A DNA stretch of 64,000 bases, taken from Pogonophryne albipinna. Its lineage: Eukaryota > Chordata > Actinopteri > Perciformes > Artedidraconidae. Numbering within the stretch: position 1 is the stretch's first letter; each line of letters begins with the position of its first letter. The DNA lies in contig CM053264.1 of the NCBI GenBank assembly GCA_028583405.1, forward strand, positions 10,781,030 through 10,845,029. Direction: 5' to 3'. Below the pieces are notes generated by a model that saw only the letters and a program-made list of their open reading frames with translations, was not told where the DNA came from and did no database searches. A program made the translations under genes and the position numbers. Below, one piece after another: positions 25,961 through 37,100 of this stretch.

Positions 25961-28900
25961 GTTTGAAAGCATGAGCCCGAGGAAATCTGTTCAGACTTGG
26001 ACATGTTTCATTTGAGTAAAAATAACTTGATGATCAAATTGTTTGTGTGTAAAAGCAAACACAGTCGTACTCTTGTCAGTGACAAATGTCTAGTTTGACG
26101 TCACACCTTCCTCTGCAACATGTATTTATCCTCTTCACTGCCTCTCTACCGAAGACAATCACCTCCATGTCTGTGAGGAGACTGATGTCGGGTTGTTGCC
26201 CTGCTAATAAAACTTCTATTGCTTCTGGGAAGGGCAATGTAACTGAGGAATCATGTTGGTTAGCAGAAACAGGGAAATGAGCTGTTTGTGGAAATAAATG
26301 CATCTGATTAGAATGCAGAGAAAAATGAGAAGGGGGCAGGACGAAGTGAAAGAGGGGGGGGGGGAGAATTGATGAAGGGGGGTGAAAAAGAGAGAGATAA
26401 ACCATATCAGAACTGAGCGCTGGGAAGAGACACAAAATGTGGGGAGACAAATAAATGACAAGAGAACTAATGCAGCATAAAAAGGCAATTTCCTAAACCT
26501 CTGAAACCCCCTCCTGGGTGGAGACAATTACTGCGAACGAGGAGACAGTTGTGATTAAACAAGCGAACGCCTTGACAGTGGAGATAAACTTTGGAGAGGA
26601 TGGGCTGACAGAGAGCCGTGTTGCTGCAGAGTATGATAGCTAATTCTCCGCCGCTGATCAGCGCCTGCAGTGAGAGCAGCAACATGGTGGATGACAGTTC
26701 AGAGTCAGATGCATTGAAACACAACCCACACACACTAAAACACGTCCACACACACAGAGAAGTCGAGGCCGAACTTTACATGACTTTCTCACTTATCGTG
26801 GATCACGCCACTTCCTCAAAGACGTACAAATGATGTTAATTGTTTATTTGAAAGGCAGCACGGACTATCTAAATCAAAACTAATTTCAAGAATAGGATGA
26901 GTCTTTGAATGAAATGACAGCAAAGTGCTCAGCTGAATAGCCGTATCAGATTAGAAAACAGGCGAGAGAATCAGTCAGTAGAATTAACAAATTAAAAGTG
27001 GAAGTATAAATCCTCACGAGACAGCGACCAACAACAAATTACGACGTCAAAATGACAACAGGGGGCCACTTTGGCTTGTTGTGAAAGCTGCGGATTGTCA
27101 TTGTTTGGCTGCATCGCTCTACTCTTTGAAAAAAAACAGTGCTGTGAAATTGGTACGCTCCTCCAAGGGAATCATAAGCAGATCATAATTTCCTCAAGAC
27201 CGTGCAGGGGTTTCAAATGGGGACTGGTTCTATTTCCACAAGAGTTAGTCATGCTTCTGTTTTCATTCGGCCAATTCTGCATGACCCAGAGGAGACTTTT
27301 CTCCCTCGAAGATCACCTCCAATGAATAATAATAGCTATATTGGATGTCTGGAGTGCCAGTTTAACAACTTATTCAGCTGTATATGTGCAGCAACCAGAC
27401 TGGGCCTACGACAGAGACCAGAATCAGGCCGGACTCCTTATAATAGAGCTATTCAACATGAAAGGGGACACTGCTTTCTGCATTGACATGAATGGTATCA
27501 TACATCTTAACATGCAGAATCCCCAAGTATTGTGGATGCAAGCTGTTATTTTTGGTTTGTTTCAGTCAGCTAATGTAACGTCTTCTCTCTTCCCACTGAG
27601 ACCATGACGGAGAAAGAGAGATTTGATGTTTAGGGAACTAAATACTTGTGGTGGGTGTGTCAGTACTAGCAACCCATTTTGAATTACACATACTCATTTA
27701 ATCCAATATCAATAGAACAATATTGAATATAGCCGCTTAAATTCGGAAAACCAATTAAAAAAGCTTATTCTGAGGTTTATCATTCTGTATTTTGAGGCAA
27801 ATGCTCAACAACAACATCACATGTAGCCCGAAGTGGGGTGGTGACACCAGTTGCTATGATACACATCCTTTTTCCATCAAAGCTGGTCTTGCTCTCCCTC
27901 TCTGCTTCTGTGCAAGATTTCAGCCTGTGTGTTTCAAAATATGCATCCCCTTCTCCCGTTGAACCTCCTTATTTACACATGTAAAATGACAAGATAAGTG
28001 TAGAGGATGGAGAGCAGATGCTGGCATTTCAGTTTTATAAATGACAAGGAACAACAGAGGGCATGCAGGGAGAGATTTAGGGAGGAGTGCAAACCGTCTC
28101 TGGAGCGGGATCGCAGCCTGTGGCTCTGAACTCATTACCACTCAAATCAAAAGACTCAATGAGCGTTCTGCTGTTAAAACTCCTCCCGCTCTCCTTATAA
28201 AACTGAACTTTTCTTTCCGAAACGTCATTTCACCCCTCCTCCTCCTCCTCCTCCTCCTCCCACCACCTTCCCTTCCTCATCTGAAGGTGACAGGCAGCAA
28301 GACTTCGCACGGACAACGCAAACTAGGTCAATCACAAACTGAGAGAAGAAGGAGCTCGTCACTACTCCAATTTGATGACGTGCATAACAAAACAAAAGAG
28401 TAATGAATCATATGTGGTTTGCTTTAAAAGCTCTTGCCTCTCTGTTGCTATGTGTGTGTGGGTGGACACACATTAAGGCTAGGCTGGAAATATGTTCTTG
28501 AACGTCTGCAGCATGTCGTGGCTCCCTCTGCTGTCAGCTGAGGCGATGTCACAGTGATTGGCAGCGGTGCAAAGCGATTCAACAGGAATTTGCATTTTGG
28601 ATTTTCTTCTGAGATACTGTGCGAGATTAGCATCTGAAAAGCAACGCAGGCACGGTTTCAGAAGTTTGGGGACGAGTCCAGGATTCTCAATGTTATGTTT
28701 AATTACCCTAGGTTCTTTTGATAGAGACGTGCAACTAAAAATGACTTTGCACAAAGACAGAAATATGCATATGTATATTTCCATCACATTTAGAAAACCA
28801 GAAGAACGCTTGGTTTTGTTTTTAAACCTCCATCATTATGGATCTGGGAGTAACATAAATTAACATATAAAAACACCCTTAAGAATCTTGTTTTTAAACT

Positions 28901-31900
28901 CCCTGTCAATGAGAACAAAGGCAAAGAATTGCAATTTCACTGACTGTGTTGCATCGTTCTCCATCAGCGCCAGAACAGCTGTCATTACTGGAGACTGTGC
29001 TAGCACCCATACCGCTATTTCATCACATGTATCAGTAAACAATCATTACAGTCTCTCAATCGTCATCATTAAAGGTCAGAGGGATGATCAAGGAATCATT
29101 TGTGGGAGCTCATATCGAAACAGACTTTACAAATTGCTTCAGGAAAGATGGCAAACCTCCTCATTATTATTTTACCCGCAGCTATTTTAGAAACAATATG
29201 TGAATACCAGTTTGTGTGTGGGAAACTGGTATATGCTAAATACATGCAACCCTTGCTGCGATGCCTACAGTATGCAGCACCTGCAGCTGCAATACTGGGA
29301 GCATTATTGCTTTTCAGTCTGAATTCAGTCATTTTCTTAAAACAGATTTAACAAAAAGGTCAAACTTTCACAAGAACAACAAGCTACGTTGTCCTAACTT
29401 ATGCAAATAGGCGCCCACGCAGTTTAATGAACTCCCCGAGCCAAACAAACCTGTTGTTTTAAATGTGACGGTTGAGAGCATGTGTGGGAGTCTGTTTATG
29501 TTTACTGTAGTCAGGGTGGACTCTCAACTATCAAACATAATAATTCCCCGGTGCTCAGCTTTTAACTTGAGTATTGCTGCTGCTTTCAAAGCACAGATTT
29601 ATATTACAAGGAGAATCTGAACCAATACATAAGCTTATTTCCAAAGAAAGAACTTCCAAAGTGCAGTTTGTCATCCTATTTAATGAAGAGCTTGCAAAGG
29701 GTCAAGTATCAGCAAAAGCTTCTTCTTCATCCAGGGTCCCTTTACTTCCAGCTCCTCTCACACGGCCACATGGCGATCATGGTGATCATGGTGACGTCTG
29801 TCCACAGCTGTTTCAGCTTCTCCGTCTTCATTTTTCCAGAACGCCTCACACTCTTTTTTATGAACATTTGACTGCAAATGGATTTCAGGTCACTTCATCC
29901 ACCCCTAGCTGTCTGCAGAAGTGACTATTAACTGACAATGTAACACGCAGCACATGGGATGTCACCTGAAGTGTGACAGCTGTCACAACAAGAAGGTGTT
30001 CTCCCTCTCTGCTACTGTGTGACTCGGATTTTACAAAGTCTTATTTTCAATCATGCCAAAATATTTTGGATCCATCCTTTTTGTCTCACACTGATTGAAG
30101 TTGTTTCACAGTGTTTGTTTATGGGGTTTTTTAGGATAGGAATGTTGTGTTTCCTGTTTATCTCCGGTGCAGAACTCTCTTAAATGTCCCTACTGTGTTA
30201 CATCGCAAACATCATATGCAAACTGCTGCTGATGGTCCTATTTTTATATTCATAGAGGATAAAAGGCCATAAATGTACTAGGAAACGATATAAAAGCTGT
30301 GTTTAATCTACAGTATTGGTCAGCAATGATTCATTATCCTATAAATACAAATGTGTAGCAAAAAACATTATAGTGCGTTATTATTTATGAATTTCTCATT
30401 AATGCTCTGGACGGGGATACATATCCTAAATATTTAGGCACAGCAATTATTTCTATTTAAAAAGATATTTTCAATACATTTTCTTTTTTTAATGCCTTTT
30501 CTTACAATGTTTCATGTTGTATTGTCTGACTCTGACTTGAATTGCCTCACTGCTTGAAAGGTACAAAACAAAAACATCCTTAGGTAGAGCCCACGGCTCA
30601 TTAACCCACTCCATGGCATCATAATATGTTGTGTTTACATCACCCAAAGCATGCTGGGAATGCTGGTGGCGAAATGTAAGAAATATAAGAAAAATAATAC
30701 AAAGAATAGGGGTGATCAAATGTGTGAAAATCTGCTAAAAAAAGGGTAATAAATATATGTTTTCCAATTAGAAAAAGGCCCAAAATGTCCCAGTCATCCA
30801 GGTACTGGTGTAGATACTGTCCTTAACCCATGCCTTCAAAACAATTGGAACATAAAGAGGTACTGAAGTCCTAAAAGAACATTGTTTTCCCTTTGGGTGT
30901 TTTTGCATCATTTCGAAATCCAGCACATATACAGTATACTATAAAATACCCTGCCCTGATAACACCTCAGTGTGTTTCTATTACAATTGTAATCCATAAC
31001 CAGAGGGGCTTGAAGGCTGACTCTGGACTCTGCGGCCAAGCTCGGCCATTAAAGGCCTTCAGAGGCCGCTGCTCACGAGTCCACTCACGTCAGGCCCAAC
31101 AGCAGATTGCCCGAATGAAGCACCACTATTGGCTCGTGGCACATTGGGTATGGCTGAGGCATCATCGGCTTCCTGAAAACATTAGGGTCTTTTCTACCGC
31201 TCTGACGGCCCGCTATAGACCCTTTTGTGCCAGGAAGAAAGAGAATGGGGATGGATTGAAAAGCAGGGAGGAAGAGGAGGGGAAGAGTGACACATCGGCG
31301 GAGGAAGAAGCCAACTGGTGCTCACATAATACCCACTGATAGACATATAGTCTGAGCCAGAGAGATTTCTTTTTCGGGGCTTTTGGATTCATATGCGCCG
31401 GGCGTCTTAGGCTTTATTCACACTAGAAACAGAAAATCAAATCTTTACCTTCATGTGACTCAGAACTAATAGTTTTACAAGACAGAGAAATGACGCGATC
31501 TAGAGTGCATTAGAATCAACTTTTCCTGTACACATCCTCAGAATAAGTCCTCAAATCCTCTGTCGTTGCTGCACAGCTTTGGCAACAGTATCATCTTTTC
31601 TATTTGGACAAAATGAAGACACAGCTGATGGGTCATGATTAAAGTCTGCAATCGTGACTGCTTTCAAAATAAAGCTTGCTTTCCCGTGCACTACTTTGAG
31701 ACGTATTGATATTTATGGTTTTATCCTTCTGTATTTAAATCAATGAAGTCGGGGAGCTATTTCTGCATCTAATGCCCATGGCTCAGAGTTAACTGGAAGA
31801 GTTGTGCGTTGCTTGGCAGAGTAGGAGCGATGTACCTCTCTCCCGCTATTACCCGTCCTGCCAAAGTCCAGACGTGCTGGCTCTGAGCTGCTGGATTTAC

Positions 31901-32440
31901 CCCTCCACCTCATCCATCACCTGGTGGGGGTTTAAACAAGGTTGACCAGACTTTACACTGAGCACAAACAGACAATAATACATTTCCCTGTTCCTCTTTT
32001 GCTACTAGTACATTTATGAGCTCAATAACAATAATCAAAATGTTTATTATGTCTGTTACTGAGACCCTTTTTTCAGTCTAAACAAAGTACATTCCATCAT
32101 ATAATTTCCTATTCTTGTGCAATAGCGCCCATTTAATAGCCCTTTTTATTCCTATTTCATAATTAGCTTCTGGAGCCAATATTGAAAGTGTTGCTCAAAA
32201 GTAATTACTGAGTTCTAAATCACAGCAGATAGAGGCATTATTGATGATTTGCATGAGTGTATTGGCAGCAACTCTGTCAACAATGCTGCTCTCTCTCTCT
32301 CACGAGGGCTGGTCTCTGTTGCCCAATTGGATTTGATCCTATTTTCAACCCCATTTGGAATATGAGCAGTGTTAATGAAACTGGAAATATGAATGTTATA
32401 AAGAGCTCCTGTGTGACTCACGAAGAAGAAGAGGAAGAGT
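25961..32440. other. Intergenic, no gene recognised
   Basis: Holds a CTC trinucleotide run (28,234-28,260) and a short repeated ATCATGGTGATCATGGTGA near 29,777. The frames of 100-148 codons in this stretch are unrecognised and lack supporting signals. Confidence 0.5.
28234..28260. repeat. (CTC)n trinucleotide repeat
   Basis: About nine CTC units inside a pyrimidine-rich tract. Confidence 0.9.
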
Positions 32441-33253
32441 ACGTGTTGTAACCCTAGTTATATAAGCACAGGCGGAGCCCTCTACTGGACTCTATGGGTA
32501 CTACTCTCTATCATGCTGTGCGTACTTTCACCTACTGAGTTTACGTAAACGTAGCCGGCCAATCGGGGCGAGCCTACCTGAATGCGCGCGCAGGCCCACA
32601 GTATATAAAGGCGGCTACACCCGCCGCCCACTATCCTATACACTCTTCAGCTAGCAGACTAGGAAAGACAGGGCCCCCAGGTAGAGGGCTCCGCCTGTGC
32701 TTATATAACTAGGGTTACAATACGTAACCCCCTGTTATATTTCACACAGGCTCCGCCCTCTACTGGACTCTATGGGTACAGTGGGCGGAGCCCCGATGTA
32801 TACACGCCCTGTCATCCAACAACATCGACCCACCACACCGTCCCTGACCGGCTTTTGGCTAACATCCATTGCATCCCTACTTCCTCCCATCCGGTTGTAA
32901 CCGTAGAGAAGTCGGGGCCGCAATTTGGATAAGGCACACTCACACACGCTTACCTCGTGTAGAGTGTGCATGGAAAAGATCTGTGCGGAGACTCCGTCTG
33001 GAGCCTACCGCCGTTTCTTCTAATCTTCGTTCGTTTAACTCTTCGGTTGTCAGCTCGTCTGAAGAGAAAAAAGGATAGTGGGCAGCGGGTGTAGCCGCCT
33101 TTATATACTGTGGGCCTGTGCACGCATTCAGGTAGGCTCGCCCCGATTGGCCGGCTACGTTTACGTAAACTCAGTAGGTGAAAGCACGCACAGCATGATA
33201 GAGAGTAGTACCCATAGAGTCCAGTAGAGGGCGGAGCCTGTGTGAAATATAAC
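32441..33253 (-). mobile_element. DIRS-like non-autonomous retroelement with internal complementary region
   Basis: Two inverted terminal repeats (32,441-32,637 and 33,072-33,253) have a 140-bp inner part that matches with only about four differences. Each carries a TATA-type box (GTATATAAAG near 32,601). The outer ends of the arms differ. Between the arms, 32,681-32,779 is the reverse complement of the right end joined to the left end. Bases 32,681-32,725 pair with 32,441-32,485 (44/45), and 32,734-32,779 pair with 33,208-33,253 (46/46). That joined-ends segment is the internal complementary region of DIRS1-type tyrosine-recombinase retroelements, where it is thought to template circle formation. 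Read on the minus strand, the order is ITR, unique internal part, internal complementary region, ITR, as in DIRS1. There is no target duplication, as expected for tyrosine-recombinase integration. No reverse transcriptase or recombinase frame is present, so it would need helper enzymes. Confidence 0.75.
32681..32779 (-). repeat. Internal complementary region of the DIRS-like element
   Basis: A composite of the reverse complements of both outer element ends, separated by 8 bp (32,726-32,733). Each half matches its own end and not the other. The left-derived half keeps CTGTGCTTATATAAC, and the right-derived half keeps GTTATATTTCACACAG. Ordinary palindrome formation would not be expected to keep the two versions apart. 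Confidence 0.8.
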
Positions 33254-33956
33254 CAGAGCCCAGTCTGCTCTGATTGGTTAGCTGGCCGTACATTTTACCA
33301 TTCACCTCCCATTCCTCTGTAGGACACATGATGACGTTATCCTGTTGAAAGACATGTTGGGAAATGTGTCTCGCAGGGATGTAGATGAAAAGATCGAAGC
33401 TGTCATGTTTGCCTGCTGACGCGAATCTATACCGCATGCAGCCAGCTAACTTAGCTTAGCAAAAAGACTGAAGACAGCTCAAGTAATGTACATATGGTTG
33501 CATGGCAATCCACCCCACTCAAAAGTGATTGCATCAGGGAGTCAGGGACTTTGATTCATTGAATTGAATAGAATCAAGTTATTTCATACAATGAATCATA
33601 ATTGCCACCTCCTCATAAGCAGATGTAAGAAATGCTTGGTCTGACAAGCAATCAGCAAAGTGTAAAAAGTCAGTTTAGCTTTAAACTTCCTCTCAGTGTG
33701 ACAGCAGTGATATCACGCCTGGTGTGCGTACATTGGCAGTGAGGGTACCTATTAGCCTGTATGTCATGGTGTCTATTGTCATGACACAGAGGCTTAGAAA
33801 ACTTGAGAAAACCACGTCACTCCAACAGTGTGCAGGTGTCTATTAGCACAGGCGGGACTCACACTTGAATCTCTGTTCCCAGAAATACAAATCTGCTCAA
33901 GTTGCCTGGTTACAATCCCTGGTCACACTGTGTTCTCGTGCACAGTTTCTTAGTTT
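33254..33956. other. Intergenic, possible repeat remnant at left
   Basis: The first 30 bp contain GTCTGCTCTGATTGG, similar to the interior of the truncated MITE at 17.9 kb, so the DIRS-like element may sit next to a repeat remnant. Nothing else is recognised. Confidence 0.35.
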
Positions 33957-33964
33957 TGTTATCC

Positions 33965-34123
33965 CTAAGCATCCCTAAGCAGTGGAGGGGTGTGGTGCAG
34001 TGGTTCAAACCCCTCTGCAGTCAGCATGTCGTTGTGTCCCTGAGACACTTCACCCCAAATTGCTCCTTGTGGGGATTGTCCACAGTATTGAGTATGTAAG
34101 TCGCTTTTGGACATGTAATGTAA
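33965..34123 (+). mobile_element. tRNA-type SINE copy
   Basis: Starts with a GGTGTGGTGCAGTGGTTCAA head of the tRNA-derived type. It continues with CTGCAGTCAGCATGTCG, GAGACACTTCACCCCAAATT and GCTCCTTGTGGGGATTGTCC, phrases typical of a teleost SINE. It ends in ATGTAATGTAATG after TAAGTCGCTTTTGGA. A direct repeat TGTTATCC borders it (33,957-33,964 and 34,124-34,131). The first 20 bp are two copies of ATCCCTAAGC and may belong to the flank. The internal promoter boxes look degraded. Confidence 0.65.
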
Positions 34124-34131
34124 TGTTATCC

Positions 34132-37100
34132 TTTTTTTTAACTCGACCTGCGGTTCATGGTGGCCTTCTCTAGATGTTTCTTCTGTTTGCTTCTTTATCA
34201 TCACAGATGTATCATTTAATATTGTGAAATGATTCTCTGCAATTCTATAGATTGCAGCAGTGAGGGAAGAATTCGTTTTTTCAGTGTTGGAAGAATTACT
34301 TTCGAAGCAAATGTCATTACAACAATTTGACACACGTGATATTATTAATAGTTGTATCTATTACGACATCAAACCAAACACAAGTAAGAAGTAGAATGAG
34401 AGTAGCTTTCAAAGTATTTTAAGTATCAATTGTTTTACACAATGGATTTCATATGATGAAAGAAGATTTTAAAAATAGATATACCAGTCAGTGAATTATT
34501 ACTCAGATGGAGAAACACAAAGAAAACAAGCTCTTTGCTTTGGGTTCATTCAGAGATGTAGGAAGACTGGCACATGAAGACACAAGAGGCTCTTTGATAT
34601 TTGTTCTAAGGTTGAGTAAACAAAGTTTTATTGAAAGAGCATCATTTGCAGCCCAAACATACGCGCAGTCACACTTTGAAAATTCTGCTATCATCACCTG
34701 CAGGAGGATTATTCTGATTCTTTGTCCATTCGTTTCCAATTCCCTCAAACATTTCTTTACCCCCTGGCTTCAATCTAAACAGCTCAGTGATGCTGCTAAG
34801 GTGTCCGTGGCTGTGCCAGAGGGGAAATATATGTTATCCCCCCTACTTGTTTTTCTTGCCTTGCAGAGGAATAACCACTCAACGATTCAGGGCTTTCACC
34901 TCTACTCTGATAAAGGTTATCTTGGCAATTTAGTGCTGGCGATATCGCATTATGGAGAGAGTTATGAGGCGGAAATCAAATGTAGCTCCCCGTGACTCTG
35001 AGGAGAGGGAGGATATAAGCTGTATGGCACTGCACAGTAATGATAGGGCAGACATTGCTGTGTGTTTGTGCATACAAGGATGTGTGAGACTGTATGTGGG
35101 CGTCTCTTTGCATGTGTACTATTCTATGCAGTCTCCCAGGGATGTTAAAGCTGCAATTTCACTATAGTGGAAAGTGCTTTTTACAAAATTGCTTTGTGCC
35201 ACTTGCAGGATCATTTTATACATGAAAGTGCCCGGTGGGTAGTTTGAGACAAGCATGTCAAATCCTGTTAATAAGTTTCAGGACTTAGGGTTGGGCTTAG
35301 AAAGTTGCCATGTGCCATCTTTTGTCATTTTGTATCCATTGTCAATACCTGCAATGTCGGCAATGTCCATATATCTGTTTAGAACTCAAGAACTTGCCTC
35401 AAAATCATCACGTTTTATTCAGTATCAAAGTACTGTAGTTGTTTATTTATCTGTACAAGGTTGGATAAAGAATAATAGACTCTTGATGTTGACCAGGAAC
35501 ATTTTGAGGCTCAGGTCGTCCTATTTACGGTTCTTACATTTTGGCAACACTGACATTCTTTCATGCTCAAACATGTTCAATATTTTGGTAAAATAGTAAA
35601 ATATATATATATGTTTGAGAGCCCTTAGTGTCATACTTTGAAAATCCCTGCTCTAATGGATCCAGAGAGCAACATCCATTTGCTCCACCGCCTTGCCTTG
35701 CCTTGTATTTTGGTACATTTGCCTGTAACTGCAGCTTGAAAGCCAGCAGATAATATTCCCCACGTAAAGCTGATAACTCAGTGAGAGGGACTCCTCCTTC
35801 CCTTTTATTAGAACAGGAAATTAGAGAAACACATTTATATCAGGGCAACGTGTGGAACGTACAGAGCACACCATCACATCACACCTCCTGTATTTGTTAG
35901 ATGCATTATCACATTATTATATTCACAGTTTACCCTACTCCCTGCGGAGCGAGGAAAATATGCCGTTGCAGGGCTGTTCAGCCAAACAGGTTGCCATGAC
36001 AATGAGATTTCACACTTAGTTTCCGTAACTTCTTCCTCGTGTACAATTATTAATATATCACTATTGTAACAGTTTGGCCTAAGGTTATAGTTTCAGCTGT
36101 TTCTATGTGTTTTGTGGAAGTGTTTTCCAGTGTATAAAACACAACTGAAGCGAAACCTTTCGCGCCTCTGAGGGAGAAGCTTGGTGACCCATGGCAAATT
36201 GGTTATGTGATAGTGCACTACTTTCTGTTGCGGATAGAAAATACATTTTTAGCAAAGCTGGGGAACATTTGTATAAATCATGGGGAACTCACACAGGCTG
36301 AAGTACTGTGAGGACATCTTGTAACAGGGAAGTAGGACAATAGTGTCTCAAACACATTCAGGTCACACAAAGAATGAATGACTTGATACGCGTTTTTTGT
36401 TTCTTATCAAACGGGATGCCCTTTTTTGAAGTCTTCTCATTCTACCCACTTCTGAGTGCTACACCAACAAACATTCTCAAAGTAGAACAGCACTCCTGTG
36501 ATTTGATGCACCATAACGGTTGGGAAAGTGGCATATAGTCAAAATCATAGCAGCAGACAGATGATGTCTTTTTTGTCACAAAACGCTGTATCCAACATTC
36601 CCCATAAAGTAAATTAATAGTATATGTATTTAGACCTCTTTAACATACCACATCTCCTGTGTGTAATGCAGCTCATGGGGCCAAAACAGCCTCGGACACA
36701 CGACGACGCAGAAAAACCTTCCTCAAGTGAATCCCCTCCTCGCCTTCTGCCCACTGGTCCAGTTCTTGTTATTGTGATAGATGAGGAGACGCTGTATGAC
36801 TCGTGGACACACAGTCTCATTAACCACACCACAACAGTGACCCCAGCTGGACAGCTACATCCCTGAGACCTGACAGCATGTCTGGGTTTTTCTTTTTCTT
36901 CTGCACCTCCCACAGTGGACTCACCTCTAGCCCTTTCTATCACTTTACCGAGAGGGAAAACATGTGGAGGCTTTTTGCCACCACAAAATCTCAGGATGAA
37001 GGATTGGATAGTATCTGCACTGTCTGGTTTTATTCTTCTCTGGCAGCGCTTTTGCTCTTTTCTGCTGCCCTGTTGAGTTTATTCCCATTTGAGCCATACA

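Noticed and set aside
34507..34995. 162-codon plus-strand open frame
   Set aside because: No recognisable motif or exon border. Treated as chance.
35620..35660. hAT-like right end (ACTTTGAAAATCCCTG)
   Set aside because: No matching left terminus or 8-bp duplication could be found nearby.
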